Assembly: GCA_029237695.1 (NCBI GenBank)
Contig: CM055278.1
Span: forward strand, 79,691,817 to 79,755,816
DNA: 64,000 bases
Direction of reading: 5' to 3'
Origin: Conchocele bisecta
Taxonomy: Eukaryota > Mollusca > Bivalvia > Lucinida > Thyasiridae
The position numbers and the translations under genes are program-made. This document shows positions 47,869-59,529 of this stretch, piece by piece; position 1 is the first letter of the stretch; each line of letters starts with the position of its first letter. The notes under the pieces are model-generated. The model was not told the DNA's origin and made no database searches. It worked only from the letters and a program-made list of their open reading frames with translations.

Positions 47869-47904
47869 ATTCATTTCCGAGTAAATTTGAGGTGAGATAT
47901 ATAG

Positions 47905-48380
47905 AGACTACCAGGCTAGTGTCGTTTGATATTAAGTTTATCAGGCAAGGCTAGGAAACGCGTAAGAATTCGGAAGCTTGCCGAGGAATTCCTCCCTGTT
48001 TATAGTTTTGTCTATTTTCATACAAAAACATGTACAAACAAGACATATTACTAGTAACATGCATGTGCATAATTATCTTCCATTCCATATTTCTAAATTA
48101 TTGAGTAAATATATATTACATATCTAATTATCTGCCGAGGAATTCCTACCGTATCCGAGCCGAGCCTGATAAACTTGATATCAAAAGACAGTAGCCCGGT
48201 ATTCTATTTATCAGGTAACGTTTTATGCTCGAAAATGACTACATATGACGTCGTTATCTATGGACAGAACGCGGACTTGTTTACGTTAATACACTGACGT
48301 CATTCGGTAACGTCACGTGACGTTATCCGACCAATGGAACGTCAGTTTTCACTTCGTTGTAACCCGGATGTTTGTATCAG
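47905..48380. mobile_element. Element C, long copy
   Basis: TTTGATATTAAGTTTATCAG then GCAAGG (about 47928) is mirrored by GCCTGATAAACTTGATATCA (48162), giving roughly 70-bp arms around a GGAATTCC-containing centre. The flank TTTATCAGGTAACGTTTTAT continues similarity with 11680-11700. Confidence 0.65.
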
Positions 48381-48439
48381 GTCAATAGTAACAACAATAT
48401 GTTACCAGTTCTGTCAATACAGGACAGGTTACCTGATAA

Positions 48440-48720
48440 ATAAAGGATCTCACATATGATTTATTGTGATATTTATTAAACGAGCTTACTGATTTCATAA
48501 GAAACGAGGCTATGCCGAGTTAAATAAACATCATATTAAATCAACACAAATGTTACATTATAATTATTGCATAAGAACATCATCATAATTTGAAGCTGTA
48601 TTGATTACTTAACATGTTTTCTGTAGCGGGCACAATTTGCATATTTATTGTATTAGTGTATTGTGATATTTATTACACTGCGTTATTAAACTGTGAAAAC
48701 CCATTTTATGCAATAAAATA
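48440..48720. repeat. Dispersed repeat with GAAATCAGTAAGCTCG-type core
   Basis: TTATTAAACGAGCTTACTGA then TTTCATAAGAAACGAGGCT recurs at 56487-56525 and, inverted, near 47548-47600. The part from 48545 also matches 42600-42770 inverted. Confidence 0.6.
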
Positions 48721-48801
48721 TTTCGCTATGATTTCCATAAACTTTGAAAGGGTTCACTTCAGAGAAGGTCCGCTGTCAGGCAAATGATCTCCAAGATGTG
48801 A

Positions 48802-49142
48802 TTAAAGCGGCATATCAGGATTTTTGGAAAAAAAATACAATAAAAATATAAAAACGTGTTTTAACCATGGCCTCGTGTAAAGTGGTTTAATTGAAGATAC
48901 ATGACGATACTAGGACTGCTGGGATATTTCTATCTTCTCCCATATAGGTACATAAATATCAGATTTCCTATCTTATATACAATATAATACTTATGTACCG
49001 ATATCGGTGAAAATAGAAACAACCCAGCAGTCCTAGTATCGTCATATATCTTCAATTAAACCACTTTACACAGGGTGAAAACACGTTTTTACTTTTTATA
49101 GTATTTTATTCAAAAAATGCTGATACATGTACGCCCCTTTAA
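48802..49142. mobile_element. Foldback MITE, long arms
   Basis: GTAAAGTGGTTTAATTGAAG and ACGATACTAGGACTGCTGGG (48878-48927) mirror CCCAGCAGTCCTAGTATCGT and CTTCAATTAAACCACTTTAC (49024-49071). Weaker pairing continues to both ends (TTAAAGCGGCATATCAGG against CTGATACATGTACGCCCCTTT). Confidence 0.85.
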
Positions 49143-49169
49143 GTATTTACACTTGTAATTATAAAACTA

Positions 49170-49452
49170 CAGTGGAACATCTCTAGCCCGGACACTAATA
49201 AAACACGTGTGATCTTAGTTTCATTTATCTCGGGTGATAATGTCTCCTCGTGATCGCATAGCACACAAGTATGTCTCTGAATGATCGAATGCCGGATTTA
49301 CAGTGAAACCTCTCTAAGCCGGACACCCTGGGAACCTCCATAGCACATACATATGGCTCAGAATGATCGAATGCCTGATTTACAGTGAAACCTCTCTAAG
49401 CCGGACTCCCTGGGGACCTCCCAGGATGTCCGGTTTAGAAAGGTTTCACTAT
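49170..49452. mobile_element. MITE with CAGTGRAACCTCTCTAA termini, copy 1
   Basis: It begins CAGTGGAACATCTCTAGCCC and ends ATGTCCGGTTTAGAAAGGTT then TCACTA. The end motif CAGTGAAACCTCTCTAAGCC is also duplicated internally at about 49301 and 49382. The adjoining TA on both sides fits Tc1/mariner or pogo-type target duplication. That assignment is inference from the terminus style. Confidence 0.7.
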
Positions 49453-49589
49453 ACTTTTCCGTGAAGCAAATTAAAATTAAACATACACCCACATTGGTGG
49501 TATGGGTGTCAGATTTAGAGAGGTACTGCTGTGTAAACAATAATTCATCAAACAGGCTGTATTAACCTTGAGCCAGCAATAACGACAAA

Positions 49590-49700
49590 TTGAAGAACTG
49601 TTTCGAAGTGTGTCCAAGATGGATTGACTGTTGACAAGGAATACAATGTTATTGTACTTCTGACAATTAATCGAGCATGATGATCATTGGCCAAGGCTGT
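49590..49700 (+). repeat. Empty-site homologue of the MITE-A flank
   Basis: GATTGACTGTTGACAAGGAA, ACAATGTTATTG and GATGATCATTGGCCAAGG parallel 420-452 and 967-986. Here no 461-bp MITE-A lies between them. Confidence 0.6.
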
Positions 49701-50015
49701 ATGTAGTATGGTATGATGAATGGCATGGGTATGCTTATTGCAAACATGCATGGCTTTCTCCCACATTAAGCATCCCGCATATGTCTTCACATGTGACAAT
49801 AATTTAAATTAACCCTTGGTCGTGAGTTGGATTGGAAAACAAATACAATACATGGTAACGATATGTAAGTCATGCAGTCACTGATGTCATCAGTTCTACA
49901 TTAACCACTACATGTGCTGTATTCATTCTTCTAATTAAACATTATTGAAGCTGATACACCAAAAACCTAACCATATACAGTGTCACCATGAGTGTCGATC
50001 AGTTTCAAGATGACC

Positions 50016-50100
50016 ATCAGCATGGTCGATTTTGCAATTAGGCTATCAGCATGGTCGATTTTGCAATTAGGCTATCAGCATGGTCGATTTTGCAATTAGG
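50016..50100 (+). repeat. 29-bp tandem repeat, three copies
   Basis: ATCAGCATGGTCGATTTTGC then AATTAGGCT at 50016, 50045 and 50074. Copies are essentially identical after the first six bases. Confidence 0.95.
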
Positions 50101-51950
50101 AGATGTGATATTTACGGATCTACATGTACACTTTTAATACAGCTTACATTTCTAAAAACAGTTGATAATACCCTTAGCCCGAGGAGGTCCCGCATCTTTC
50201 GATGACACCAAACTCTGCTAGCCCATGACATATGCTCTAATACATGTCTCTAGTTTCTATAATAATGGAATATTATTGTCCATCAGCGTTGTAATAACTT
50301 TGAAAGACAACCATAGGGATTGTTATGCGGATTCAATGTCACATAGGGGTATATGGAGGCAAAGACGTGTCTATTAACTACAAACTACGTGTGGTATGTA
50401 TGTGCTAAACAGATACAATGTAACTATAATTCTGCATTAAGTAAATAAATGTACACATGATACATGATTATAGAGTTGTTTGATCATTAGAATGACATTA
50501 CATGTTGTCAAATAGAGAAATATATATTCAGATGACCCCAAAGAGCCAGCAAAACACAAAACTGTGGTACAATGCGGCAGAAAACGCCTTCCACAAACCT
50601 GATCCTTACCGCCTGCCTAAATAGTTAGAATTCCATGTAGACAATAGTTCAATTGCATAGTAAAATCCAAAATTTAAAGTGTCTCGATAGAGGCTATGTG
50701 ATATTGTCTAGATGAACATTTTGATACATTGCATAATATGTTATGGAGATACGTTATCATTCATGGGGATTTAAATGTATATTGATGGTCCTATGAGTGG
50801 GTGTGGCTACACTTGGTAGATGTGCATACTTCTTAAACTGGACTAGATTGATGTTTGAATACCCAGGAATCGCTACATACATACTAATATTGGTTTTTAT
50901 ACATAGTAAATATTGGTAATTTGATACAACAGGTGTAGAATAACACGTGTGCTATAATTAAGAACACTGAATGTTGAAACATGTTGGAAAAAATATAACA
51001 GCTATATGAATATACTGGATATATATATAACAACTATATGAATATAGTGGATATATTTGAAGAGCATACGCATATTTTTAGAAAGATAATGCACCTTCAA
51101 TGTCTTTATGTATATGAAAATTATGAAATGGTATATCAACCTTACAGGTTATCAAATGTAACTATTATGAAGTCATGGTTAAATATTTACTTACAACGCC
51201 GCATTTACAAACTACAATATTGTCATGGGTGCCTCTCAAATAAGACTAATGTCGCACTATACCTGCATGTATTAGGCAATGGCCATAATGCATGCACTGG
51301 TGTGCACTTGCACTGGTAATTGATGACGGTCATACACATTGGAACACACATGTTTTCGTATGACACATTTGAATCCTGTTCCTGCTGATGACTCGGAATG
51401 GGTTGAGGGAATATTATTGGAATGCACGATAAATAGTGTGTACATTATGTGGAACCGGGATATATCTCAGTTTCATCGGTTATACTACCTAATTTTATTT
51501 TTGTGTCACACAAACTCATTTACTTGCTGGCTGTCATCTTGAAAGTGTATAACAATATATTTGTCCTGTTTTACTCCAGCTTAGCTTGCTCGTATTATTT
51601 ACTACTATCTTAATGTTCTGTATTTTAGTATTTACTGTGTTATACATGGAGTAATATGTGCTACAAATCATCCATTCAGCATGGTAGAAAAGGTATATTT
51701 TCTATATCCAATTTGCAAATTAGTATCTACGACCTACTGACAGTAATAATTATATTTATATATTTATTTTACTTAATGGTGTGTAAAGGCCTGTCAACAG
51801 CTGAGAGTAATACTTATATGCATCAGAGACGTTCATGTTGGAATACACAACATAGTAAACATGGTAATTGTCTTGTTTGCATACATAGGAAATGGACATA
51901 TAGAGAGACGAACAGACATTCATTATGTATCTGAAATGTATGTGGATAAC
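50101..51950. other. Intergenic, nothing recognised
   Basis: AT-rich unique sequence. The ORFs at 51038-51319, 51339-51542 and 51656-51934 have no domain I recognise and no supporting signals. Confidence 0.4.
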
Positions 51951-51955
51951 TAATA

Positions 51956-52150
51956 TGTGACTGTGACGGGAGAAATGGGGCTCACGGGATTTGCGACCAG
52001 TGTGGCTTCTGATCTAATAGCACACTCATGTACCCTGATAACGATATATTATGTTTGTTAGAAGCATGATGGGTGTTTCACTGATGAAATGGCGAACAGT
52101 GCAGATCCTGATCTATACCCATAAGCCCCATTTCTCCAGTCACAGCCACA
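51956..52150 (+). mobile_element. MITE-S, forward copy closest to the satellite monomer
   Basis: The left end 51956-52015 (TGTGACTGTGACGGGAGAAA, TGGGGCTCACGGGATTTGCG, ACCAGTGTGGCTTCTGATCT) aligns without gaps to the 59-bp satellite monomer read from TGTGACTGTGAC, 47 of 60 identical by eye. The right end CCCATTTCTCCAGTCACAGC then CACA is its inverted repeat. The interior carries CTGATAACGATAT and GTGCAGATCCTGATC blocks of the family. Confidence 0.82.
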
Positions 52151-52199
52151 GGTGTTAGCAGCTACACGTTCATATGAACCTTTCATAAGTATCTGGCAG

Positions 52200-52860
52200 C
52201 GTATAAAGTAAGACAAATTATTACATGTAAAATGGTCATTGTAAATTCAGTGGGGTGGAACTTTGTTTTAACATTGCATCATCTGCTGTAGACATTATGT
52301 AATCAGCATATGGGCATTCACTATATATTGCAAACACTTGTAAGTACAATTATCATTGATACAATTAATAGACACGGAGAAAAATTTGCATAGTGAGACA
52401 TATAGCGTAGTTGTTACCATCACTAAGAAAATGCGAAGCGGACGGACAGACGGACGAACACTCGGACACACTGTATATGAAGTGTGCACGGATAGCTATC
52501 AGTAGTGCCTAAGTAGTTGCATATGCATTTAACAATTGATAAGTAAGTGACAGTGCATAACATAAATTAAATTAATTACATGTAAAATTACAATTGTAAA
52601 ATGTGTGGGTGGGGTATGGTGAAAAACACTTTATTTTTAACATTGTATCATATACTGCAGACATCAGCTAATCGGCATATATGCAATTAACGTGGTTAAT
52701 GAACACTAATAGGTACCATTGACATGATGAACATACAAAAGTACCATATTTTTATGGAGTTATTAAGGTAGGTGTTTTGCCATTGAAATTCAGTGGGTGG
52801 GGTAACACAACGTGCAAAATTCTTCATCTGAATTAGCAGATATTATTATTTGACAATTGT
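52200..52860 (+). repeat. Diverged local tandem copies
   Basis: Blocks such as TTACATGTAAAATGGTCATT, TTTAACATTGCATCATCTGC and CAGACATTATGTAATCAGCA near 52220-52310 recur in diverged form at 52573-52680 and partly at 52775-52845. No coding signal. Confidence 0.5.
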
Positions 52861-53299
52861 ATAGTTATGAACACATCAGAAAACATACAAAACTGCCATA
52901 TCAGTTGTTTCTAATGATAAAAAACAGTCGATATTCAATGAAAAGTGTGATTTTTCACAATTGCGAAAAGTCCGAGGGTGGTATACTTCAAAATGGTGCA
53001 AAACGGCGGGTTACAGAGCGCAGACATACGGCATAGAACTCGTAATTGAATTTAGTTTCAGAAAAAATATGTCTGCACAAATCCCGCAGGGGGAGGGTTT
53101 CCCTTTCTGGCTCACGGCCTAGTACGAATGATAACAGTTTTGTGTGTCTAAAGAGTGGGGTGTATGGAAGCGTCCTGGTGTCAATGCTAATATATATGTA
53201 TCGCCTGGCACCAGGTCAGATTATTCTAATTTCAGGGCTGAATATATTTGTTTTCAATGTAAGTATTCCGTTCTAATTTTTGTATTTCCCCCAATCCCC
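52861..53299. other. Intergenic, nothing recognised
   Basis: The 76-aa ORF at 53046-53276 shows no recognisable family. Confidence 0.35.
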
Positions 53300-53400
53300 A
53301 ATGCAGCAGGTTAAATACGGGTTCGAACCCGTTTAACCGGCTTTACATGATCTTAGCTGTTGATAGGCCGTTAAACACCTATCAATCAATCAATTAATTG
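53300..53400 (+). mobile_element. 3' end of a SINE-like element
   Basis: GGGTTCGAACCCG (about 53319-53331) fits a Pol III B box and sits in a palindrome GGTTAAA...TTTAACC. The tail TGTTGATAGGCCGTTAAACA then CCTATCAATCAATCAATTAA resembles the 3' domain of SINEs widespread in molluscs (family knowledge, no alignment run). Confidence 0.5.
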
Positions 53401-54270
53401 GCACACATATATACACATATTGCACCAACATATATCAAATAAAACACTTCAAAATTCGGCCATCCGGGTATGGAAGGTTTTCGAGCCAATTCCCACCATT
53501 AAATATAAGATAAAACAAATATATAAAAACCGCCGCAATACTCTTTCCTATATGCGATAAAGACCAATACTCGTGTGCAGATAACGAAACGTTTCTGTCT
53601 CTAATGTAGCCATTCATGGCTTCTGACGGCTTTCATTTACAGCATTGTTCGCCATTGTTCGTACGAACAAAACACTAACGAGATTCCACCAGAGTCATTC
53701 TAGTTAAAGAAACTGTCTTCATAAAAGCCGGAATTAATAACGGAAATTTCTGAGAAACTCATCTTTAGGAACACGACTAGAAAATAATTATTATTTCGAC
53801 ATAGCTGTCTTGCGTTCCAGCCCTCTAATGCAGTTTCAGCCACAGGTTCTTGAAGAACGGTTCATATTTCGGTGTTTTATGGGTTTAGGTGGTTTAGGTG
53901 CATTGTTACCGACATACAATTTACGTCACTTCTCGCAAGTTACACGTATTCGTACGAATTTACGGTACGTATTTTGACAGTAAGAAAGGGGCCCGAAAGT
54001 TCGGAACGGTGAATGTGTAGATAGTTGACGTGTATCATGATTGAGCATTAGTAGTTGCACACAACTATGTAAATTACCCAAAACCAACGAAATCCACCAA
54101 GATCTACCCAAAATACAACAAAATATCCATATGACACCAACATTCTGACCATCTGTTCAAACACCTATGGTTTCAGCTTTCTGTTGTGGAATTAATAGAC
54201 GGAGGCGGTCACGATAAACACGACAAACTATAAGGCTACAAATGTCACAAAGGCCACCTGTTTACATGAA
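53401..54270. other. Intergenic, nothing recognised
   Basis: Only small ORFs without family features. Confidence 0.35.
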
Positions 54271-55200
54271 TCTTGTTGAATGGTTATTTATTATGTCTTC
54301 CCCGTATATGGGTAGACATATTGTTTTGGGCATGGTTGTCCGTCACACAATTTCTGTCGAGCATTTCTCCAAAAGTATTTGAGTTAGAGTCGCGAAATTT
54401 TACAAGACTATTTGTTATCACTGTAAGTTGCGCACCTGGGGGCCGTTTCACTAAACTTCGTACGAATAAAATGTGCATAAGTGCAAAATTATAATAGTCT
54501 GTACATTTCACAGTTAATTTAGCAATGCTTTCTTGTAAATTATTATTGGATTTACATTTATTGAGCATGTTCAATAAATGTAAATCCATCAATTAAACTT
54601 TTCAGGCGATCGTAAATTTGCACTTACGAACATTTTAGTCCTACGAAGTTTAGTGAAACGCCCCCCTGGGGTTTTAAATGCGAATTCATCGAGTGTTCGC
54701 AGAGTTATGTTCCTTGACTTGGCGATTTTCAACTTGTGTCGCACATAATTGAAAAACTATTTGAGCTACAGTCATGAAACCTTATAGGAATATTTGTGAT
54801 CATGTGAAGTTGCTCACATGTGGTTTTAGATGCGAATTCATTCAATATTCGCAGAATTATGTTCCTTGACTTAGTGAAAAGTGGCGATTTTCAACTTGTG
54901 TCGCACATAACTGAAAAACTATTTGAGCTGCAGTCATGAAACCTTATAGGAATATTTGTCATTATGTGAAGTTGCGCACCTGGAATTTTATATGCGGATT
55001 GATCCAGTATTCGCAGAGTTATGGTCCTTGACTTAGTGAAAAGTGGCAATTTTCAACTTGTGTCACACATAACTGAAACAATATTTGAGCTACAGTCATG
55101 AAACCTTATAGGAATATTTATCAACTTGTGGAGTTGTGCATCTGGTGATATTGTATTGTGGCCCTTGACTTAGTGGAAAATTTAGTTCTGATGTTTGTTC
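54271..55200 (+). repeat. ~152-162 bp tandem repeat array, interrupted
   Basis: TCCTTGACTT anchors occur at 54711, 54863 and 55025. Shared blocks are GATTTTCAACTTGTGTCGCA, CATAACTGAAAAACTATTTG, AGCTACAGTCATGAAACCTT and ATAGGAATATTTGT. A further diverged unit precedes at about 54290-54437 and is split by the MITE at 54438. Confidence 0.85.
54438..54666. mobile_element. MITE inserted in the ~155-bp array
   Basis: GGGGGCCGTTTCACTAAACT then TCGTACGAATAAAATG is mirrored by CATTTTAGTCCTACGAAGTT then TAGTGAAACGCCCCCC. It contains an inner palindrome (GGATTTACATTTATTGAGCA / TGTTCAATAAATGTAAATCC). The array reads through the insert (GCGCACCTGG | GGTTTTAAATGCG, compare 54974 GCGCACCTGGAATTTTATAT), and CCTGG may be duplicated at both edges. 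Confidence 0.85.
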
Positions 55201-56480
55201 GAGCGCTAGCGAAGAATTTTTCAGCCAACATCCAAATTTGAGGTCTTACGGCTTTTATGCAAATTAGGGTTGAACATTTTAAAAAGATGCGTCTTACGCC
55301 ATAAAATATAGTTCTAACAACTTAGCTTTGTCGCCTTGTCAGTGTGATAAATGTTTTGTTTGCTTTTTTTGGTGCTAAATATTTGTTATTGCAAATGTTT
55401 CCGTTTCTAAGGGTGCGACGAATAACCACAATACTCGATTATTCGCGATTCGTAACTCCATGGTTCGGTTCACGAATACAATCTTCGGTTTCGGCTTAGA
55501 ATAGAAGTCTCTATTTATCATTTTGGCTTTTCCAAAAATCTACTTTTAACTCAATAATGTTTTCGCCCCCTTGTTAATTCGGCCCAGAACGAGCAATCAA
55601 ACGTTTTTTCACAGATTATCTTTTTATTTGAGTACTGTTAGGCAGATATCATGTCGTTTGTCTATTGAGGGCACCTTGTTAGAGAGATCAACAAACCGCA
55701 TCAGATATACGGAACTGTCATGATCTGGGCCAGTTTTCGTAAGGTTTCTGCAAATGTGTTGTTGCTGTTGCTGTGAAATGTTCGTGCTTATTTTTAGCGA
55801 AAGTTTTCCACTCTAGATTAATTATTAGTCTATTTTTCATCCACAAACACATACTGCGAATAATTTCAGGACGTTCACTCCTTGTATTACTAATCACTTT
55901 CGTCGCATATATGAGACACTGTGCTTTAAATTTAAAATATTGCTAAGATAACGTTCACCAATAATAATCACATAACAATTGACAGTAACACAACAGTGAA
56001 CGTCATGCATCTGAATGTCGGAACTCTTTACTTTATACCGTCCGCAGAATGCCATAAAATAAGTTTTATTCTAAAATCCATTCATGACTGACAAAATACT
56101 AAAAGTATTTTAAAATAAAACTAAAATTCTACAATTATTTACGGCACATAATAGTTCTAAAATCATTGAAACAGAGTTCATAAATTTTAGATGTCCCTAA
56201 TTATAATAAGATATGTGTTATCGGGTTGCTAATAAATCAAAATGTTCGCAAAAATTAATGTTCATCAGGTTTTGTTAGATGCGTAAGCGATCTTATCTTT
56301 GTTTCTGAACATGACAGGGTCAGGATAACACGTGGCTTGTCTAGGTTTGGGCCAGTGCCTGTTTAGAGCAATCTATGCACTCATGCGCCATATTAATATT
56401 ACATATAGCAGCTCACATGAGTGATGATTTAATATGATGTTTATTTAATAGAGGATCTTACATGATTTGTGATTTAATAT
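55201..56480. other. Intergenic, nothing recognised
   Basis: AT-rich, no ORF of note and no clear repeat. Confidence 0.4.
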
Positions 56481-56895
56481 GACATTTATTAAACGAGTTT
56501 ACTGATTTCATAAGAAACGAGGCTGTAGTGGGTATATTATGGTACGTGTTGTACGGCTTGTCAGGTAAAAGTGATACACTGTGGGATTTTATGTGTATGA
56601 GACTATTTACAAGGGTGGTGCATGTTGCTAAAAACATAGGCACACACCTGTACAGAAAACTGACATATTTTACTGTTTGGTGTAATATGATTGATAGGAG
56701 TCCGTTGTCCTGACTTTGCTGCATGTGATTAACTACATGAAATCATAATGTTCTACTTCACATTTTGCGTTTTGTGTCAAACGCCAGAAGAGGTGAAACT
56801 GACTGATGGCTGGAACACACAAAGATGACCGAGTTCGCCACTCCATGTGCCCTATAGGATACAGTAACGAGGCAGTGTTCACATATATATTATAA
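56481..56895 (+). repeat. Dispersed repeat E, forward copy
   Basis: It combines the GAAATCAGTAAAC-type block (56490-56525), GGGTATATTATGGTACGTGT (56529) and TGTGTCAAACGCCAGAAGAG to CGAGGCAGTGTTCACATATA (56773-56885). The same blocks, inverted, lie at 43765-44000 and 47545-47600. The two ORFs here are incidental. Confidence 0.65.
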
Positions 56896-57074
56896 ACATA
56901 TTCTTTCACAGTTACAAAGCAATTATCTTTGAATCAAAGGACGATCACGTATATAACGTGTTCTTAATGTGGTTGTCTAGTGCTGTCATTTATTACCTAC
57001 ATGTACGGCTAATTATACCTGAACACATGCACAAAGTACTTCTCAAATGCGGCTACTAATGCCAAACTTGTTGA

Positions 57075-57525
57075 GGATTTTAGTTTTGTACTTACGAACT
57101 TGTTAGTTGCGAAAAATATCACAGATGTTGTAACTATTTTTCCTAAAAAAACATCGCACATTTCTTGGGTACAACATTTCATGCCATGTCCCATATTAGT
57201 ACTGTATATCATCATCTGAACACCAATTATCGCGATACAAAGCATCATACGGCTTGTATCGATACGCTACAGTGCCATAATAATTTGAATATCGTGGTTT
57301 GGATTTTAGTTTTGTACTTACGAACTTGTTAGTTGCGAAAAATATCACAGATGTTGTAACTATTTTTCCTAAAAAAAAATCGCACATTTCTTGGGTACAA
57401 CATTTCATGCCATGTCCCATATTAGTACTGTATATCATCATCTGAACACCAATTATCGCGATACAAAGCATCATACGGCTTGTATCGATACGCTACAGTG
57501 CCATAATAATTTGAATATCGTGGTT
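57075..57525. repeat. 226-bp tandem duplication, near identical
   Basis: 57075-57300 and 57301-57525 differ by a C/A at 'AAAAAAACATCGC' versus 'AAAAAAAAATCGC' and at the very edge. Both include GTACTTACGAACTTGTTAGT and CAATTATCGCGATACAAAGC. Overlapping minus-strand ORFs of 79 and 92 aa share their first 60 residues only because of the duplication. Confidence 0.95.
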
Positions 57526-58350
57526 AACAATCCGTGCAAATTGACTATATATCTAAATTATTACTAAATTTACACGAACCACTAACTCGTACACAAATGA
57601 AACAGCTTCCGCCTGCAACCAGTCTAGAATACGTATTGATAAACGTCGTGTATATGTGCAAATATAACCACTTCTTACAAACATTCGTTTGTGTTTCTAC
57701 GATCAGTTCAAAGCAATTTTCTGAAAACCAATAATTGTGAAAATTGGTACCTGACTAATCAAATTGCACAGCACAGCTGTGCAGATTGATTTAGTTAGAT
57801 ACCCATTGCCATACATACATACATGTATGACGTATACTTGCAAGTATATTTTCACAAATTATCAAAATTCCTAATTCCGATGTTACAGACGCGGTGATAT
57901 AGTATGAAAAAATAACCTATTTGATTTGGCATTTAGCAGAAATATGATGCAGATACACATCTCAGTTTCATAGTGTATGCCTTTCAACAAAGCCCGCTTC
58001 ATACAGTTAAAAGGACGCCAAATTTAAGACGTGAGTCTAAGTGTAATGCTTTTTACAATATATAAAAGGAAAATAAAGAGATGTTTATCTACATTGAATG
58101 TCAAACTATCATATTAACAACATTGAGCCTGTGTGTCAGTATCCAGTTTATTAGTGTCGCTAGAAGTTGCTGAGCCGAATCCAGATCACCATATTCGTGG
58201 TTGTGGTACTGAGAGGTACGCTAGCTGGCCTTAGATGAATATTTTCTTTCTAGGGACATATGTGTCGTTTCACCATTTGTGCTTGGTCCGTTATCTATGA
58301 AACACACAATTTATCTCAATTAGTAGAACTGTTTGATTGTCTAAAACAGG
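57526..58350. other. Intergenic, nothing recognised
   Basis: Unique AT-rich sequence with a short CATACATACATACATGTATG motif near 57812. Confidence 0.4.
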
Positions 58351-58359
58351 AATACGCGA

Positions 58360-58760
58360 AACAAATTTGCACACCGCTGCACTAGATTTCCACATTTGTC
58401 TGCCGACGAACATTTGGCTATTAATTAAACATATACAATCTCAGAAATATCTAAAGGTAAGTACTTTTTCATCAATAACAAAAAAGTCACCCTCCCCAAT
58501 TTTTTTATTTGATTAAAGTCCATCAATATTGATTTTATTGTGAACAAAAATATGGAATTTAACATGGGGCAAAAAGGATGTAAAGAGAGACAAATACTTG
58601 GTCAGAAAACTAAAAACTTTTGACTCGGAAACCTGGCTAGTTAGCATGGAAATGATGTAACTAAGGAAACAAAGTTAGATTTTGAAAATAGGTCCACAAT
58701 TAAACAAATATATAAAATAAAATGTAAATATATTTTTAGTCTTCATGTTAAATTCCCATA
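58360..58760. mobile_element. MITE-A, partial copy
   Basis: CTGCCGACGAACATTTGGCT, GGTAAGTACTTTTTCATCAA and AAAGTCACCCTCCCCAA match the left arm of 461-921. GGAATTTAACATGGGG matches its centre. A right arm is not clearly present. Confidence 0.75.
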
Positions 58761-59099
58761 GTAGTTTAACCCTTTGAACCCGAAAGCCCGCTATAGAGGT
58801 TTATGCAAACCATATCGTACTGAGCCGTCTCACTTTTTGAAAGTAATTTTCATATTTTTTATTAACAGAATTATTAACAGAAAATACCCCCTTTTCATAA
58901 ATGGACAAGTCTGAAAATCATGTTGTGACGGTTGGATTGGTTGCAAAATGTACATGTCAAAATCCATGCCAGTTACTTAGGGGTGAAAGTGTTAAAGGAG
59001 AACAATTATTTATGTACATGCAATACAACATGGATTTTATTAACGGGGTGACACTGTTCTTATCAATGTGCGATCAATGAATTTGGCTGAGAACAACGT

Positions 59100-59235
59100 C
59101 GTCACTTTTGGGCAGTTCGTGTCGCCATATATTTAACAGGGAACCACGGAATTCCTACGCGCTTCCTCGCCTTGCCTGATAAACTTGATATTAACCGACG
59201 CTAGGCTGATACTCTCTATTCGAATGATGACAATG
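59100..59235. mobile_element. Element C fragment
   Basis: CGGAATTCCTACGCGCTTCC and GCCTGATAAACTTGATATTA match parts of 48130-48190 and the palindrome at 11793-11884. Confidence 0.6.
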
Positions 59236-59529
59236 GCATTTAGAAAGGGGTGCGATTGTATTTGTGTCAGATATGTTACCAGACACCGTTTCTTTCTGCG
59301 GATAGTCACTAACGATACACTATCTTCTATAAATAGTTCCCGTAAAACACTAGAAACCGCAGCACTGCGTTTGCGACCACTGAAACGCTTAGGTATATCT
59401 TAGTGATCACAGCTACACTCCAATGGTATCTTGTAGGCCCGTTCGAACTAATTTATAATGTATATAGGGGGTACCGGCGCTAAGGGACTCAGTGGATTAA
59501 GGGGCTGCGTATACATGCGTCGCACACCA

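Noticed and set aside
57009..57474. Two related 79- and 92-aa genes
   Set aside because: They arise from a 226-bp tandem duplication and share residues only through it; no family features.
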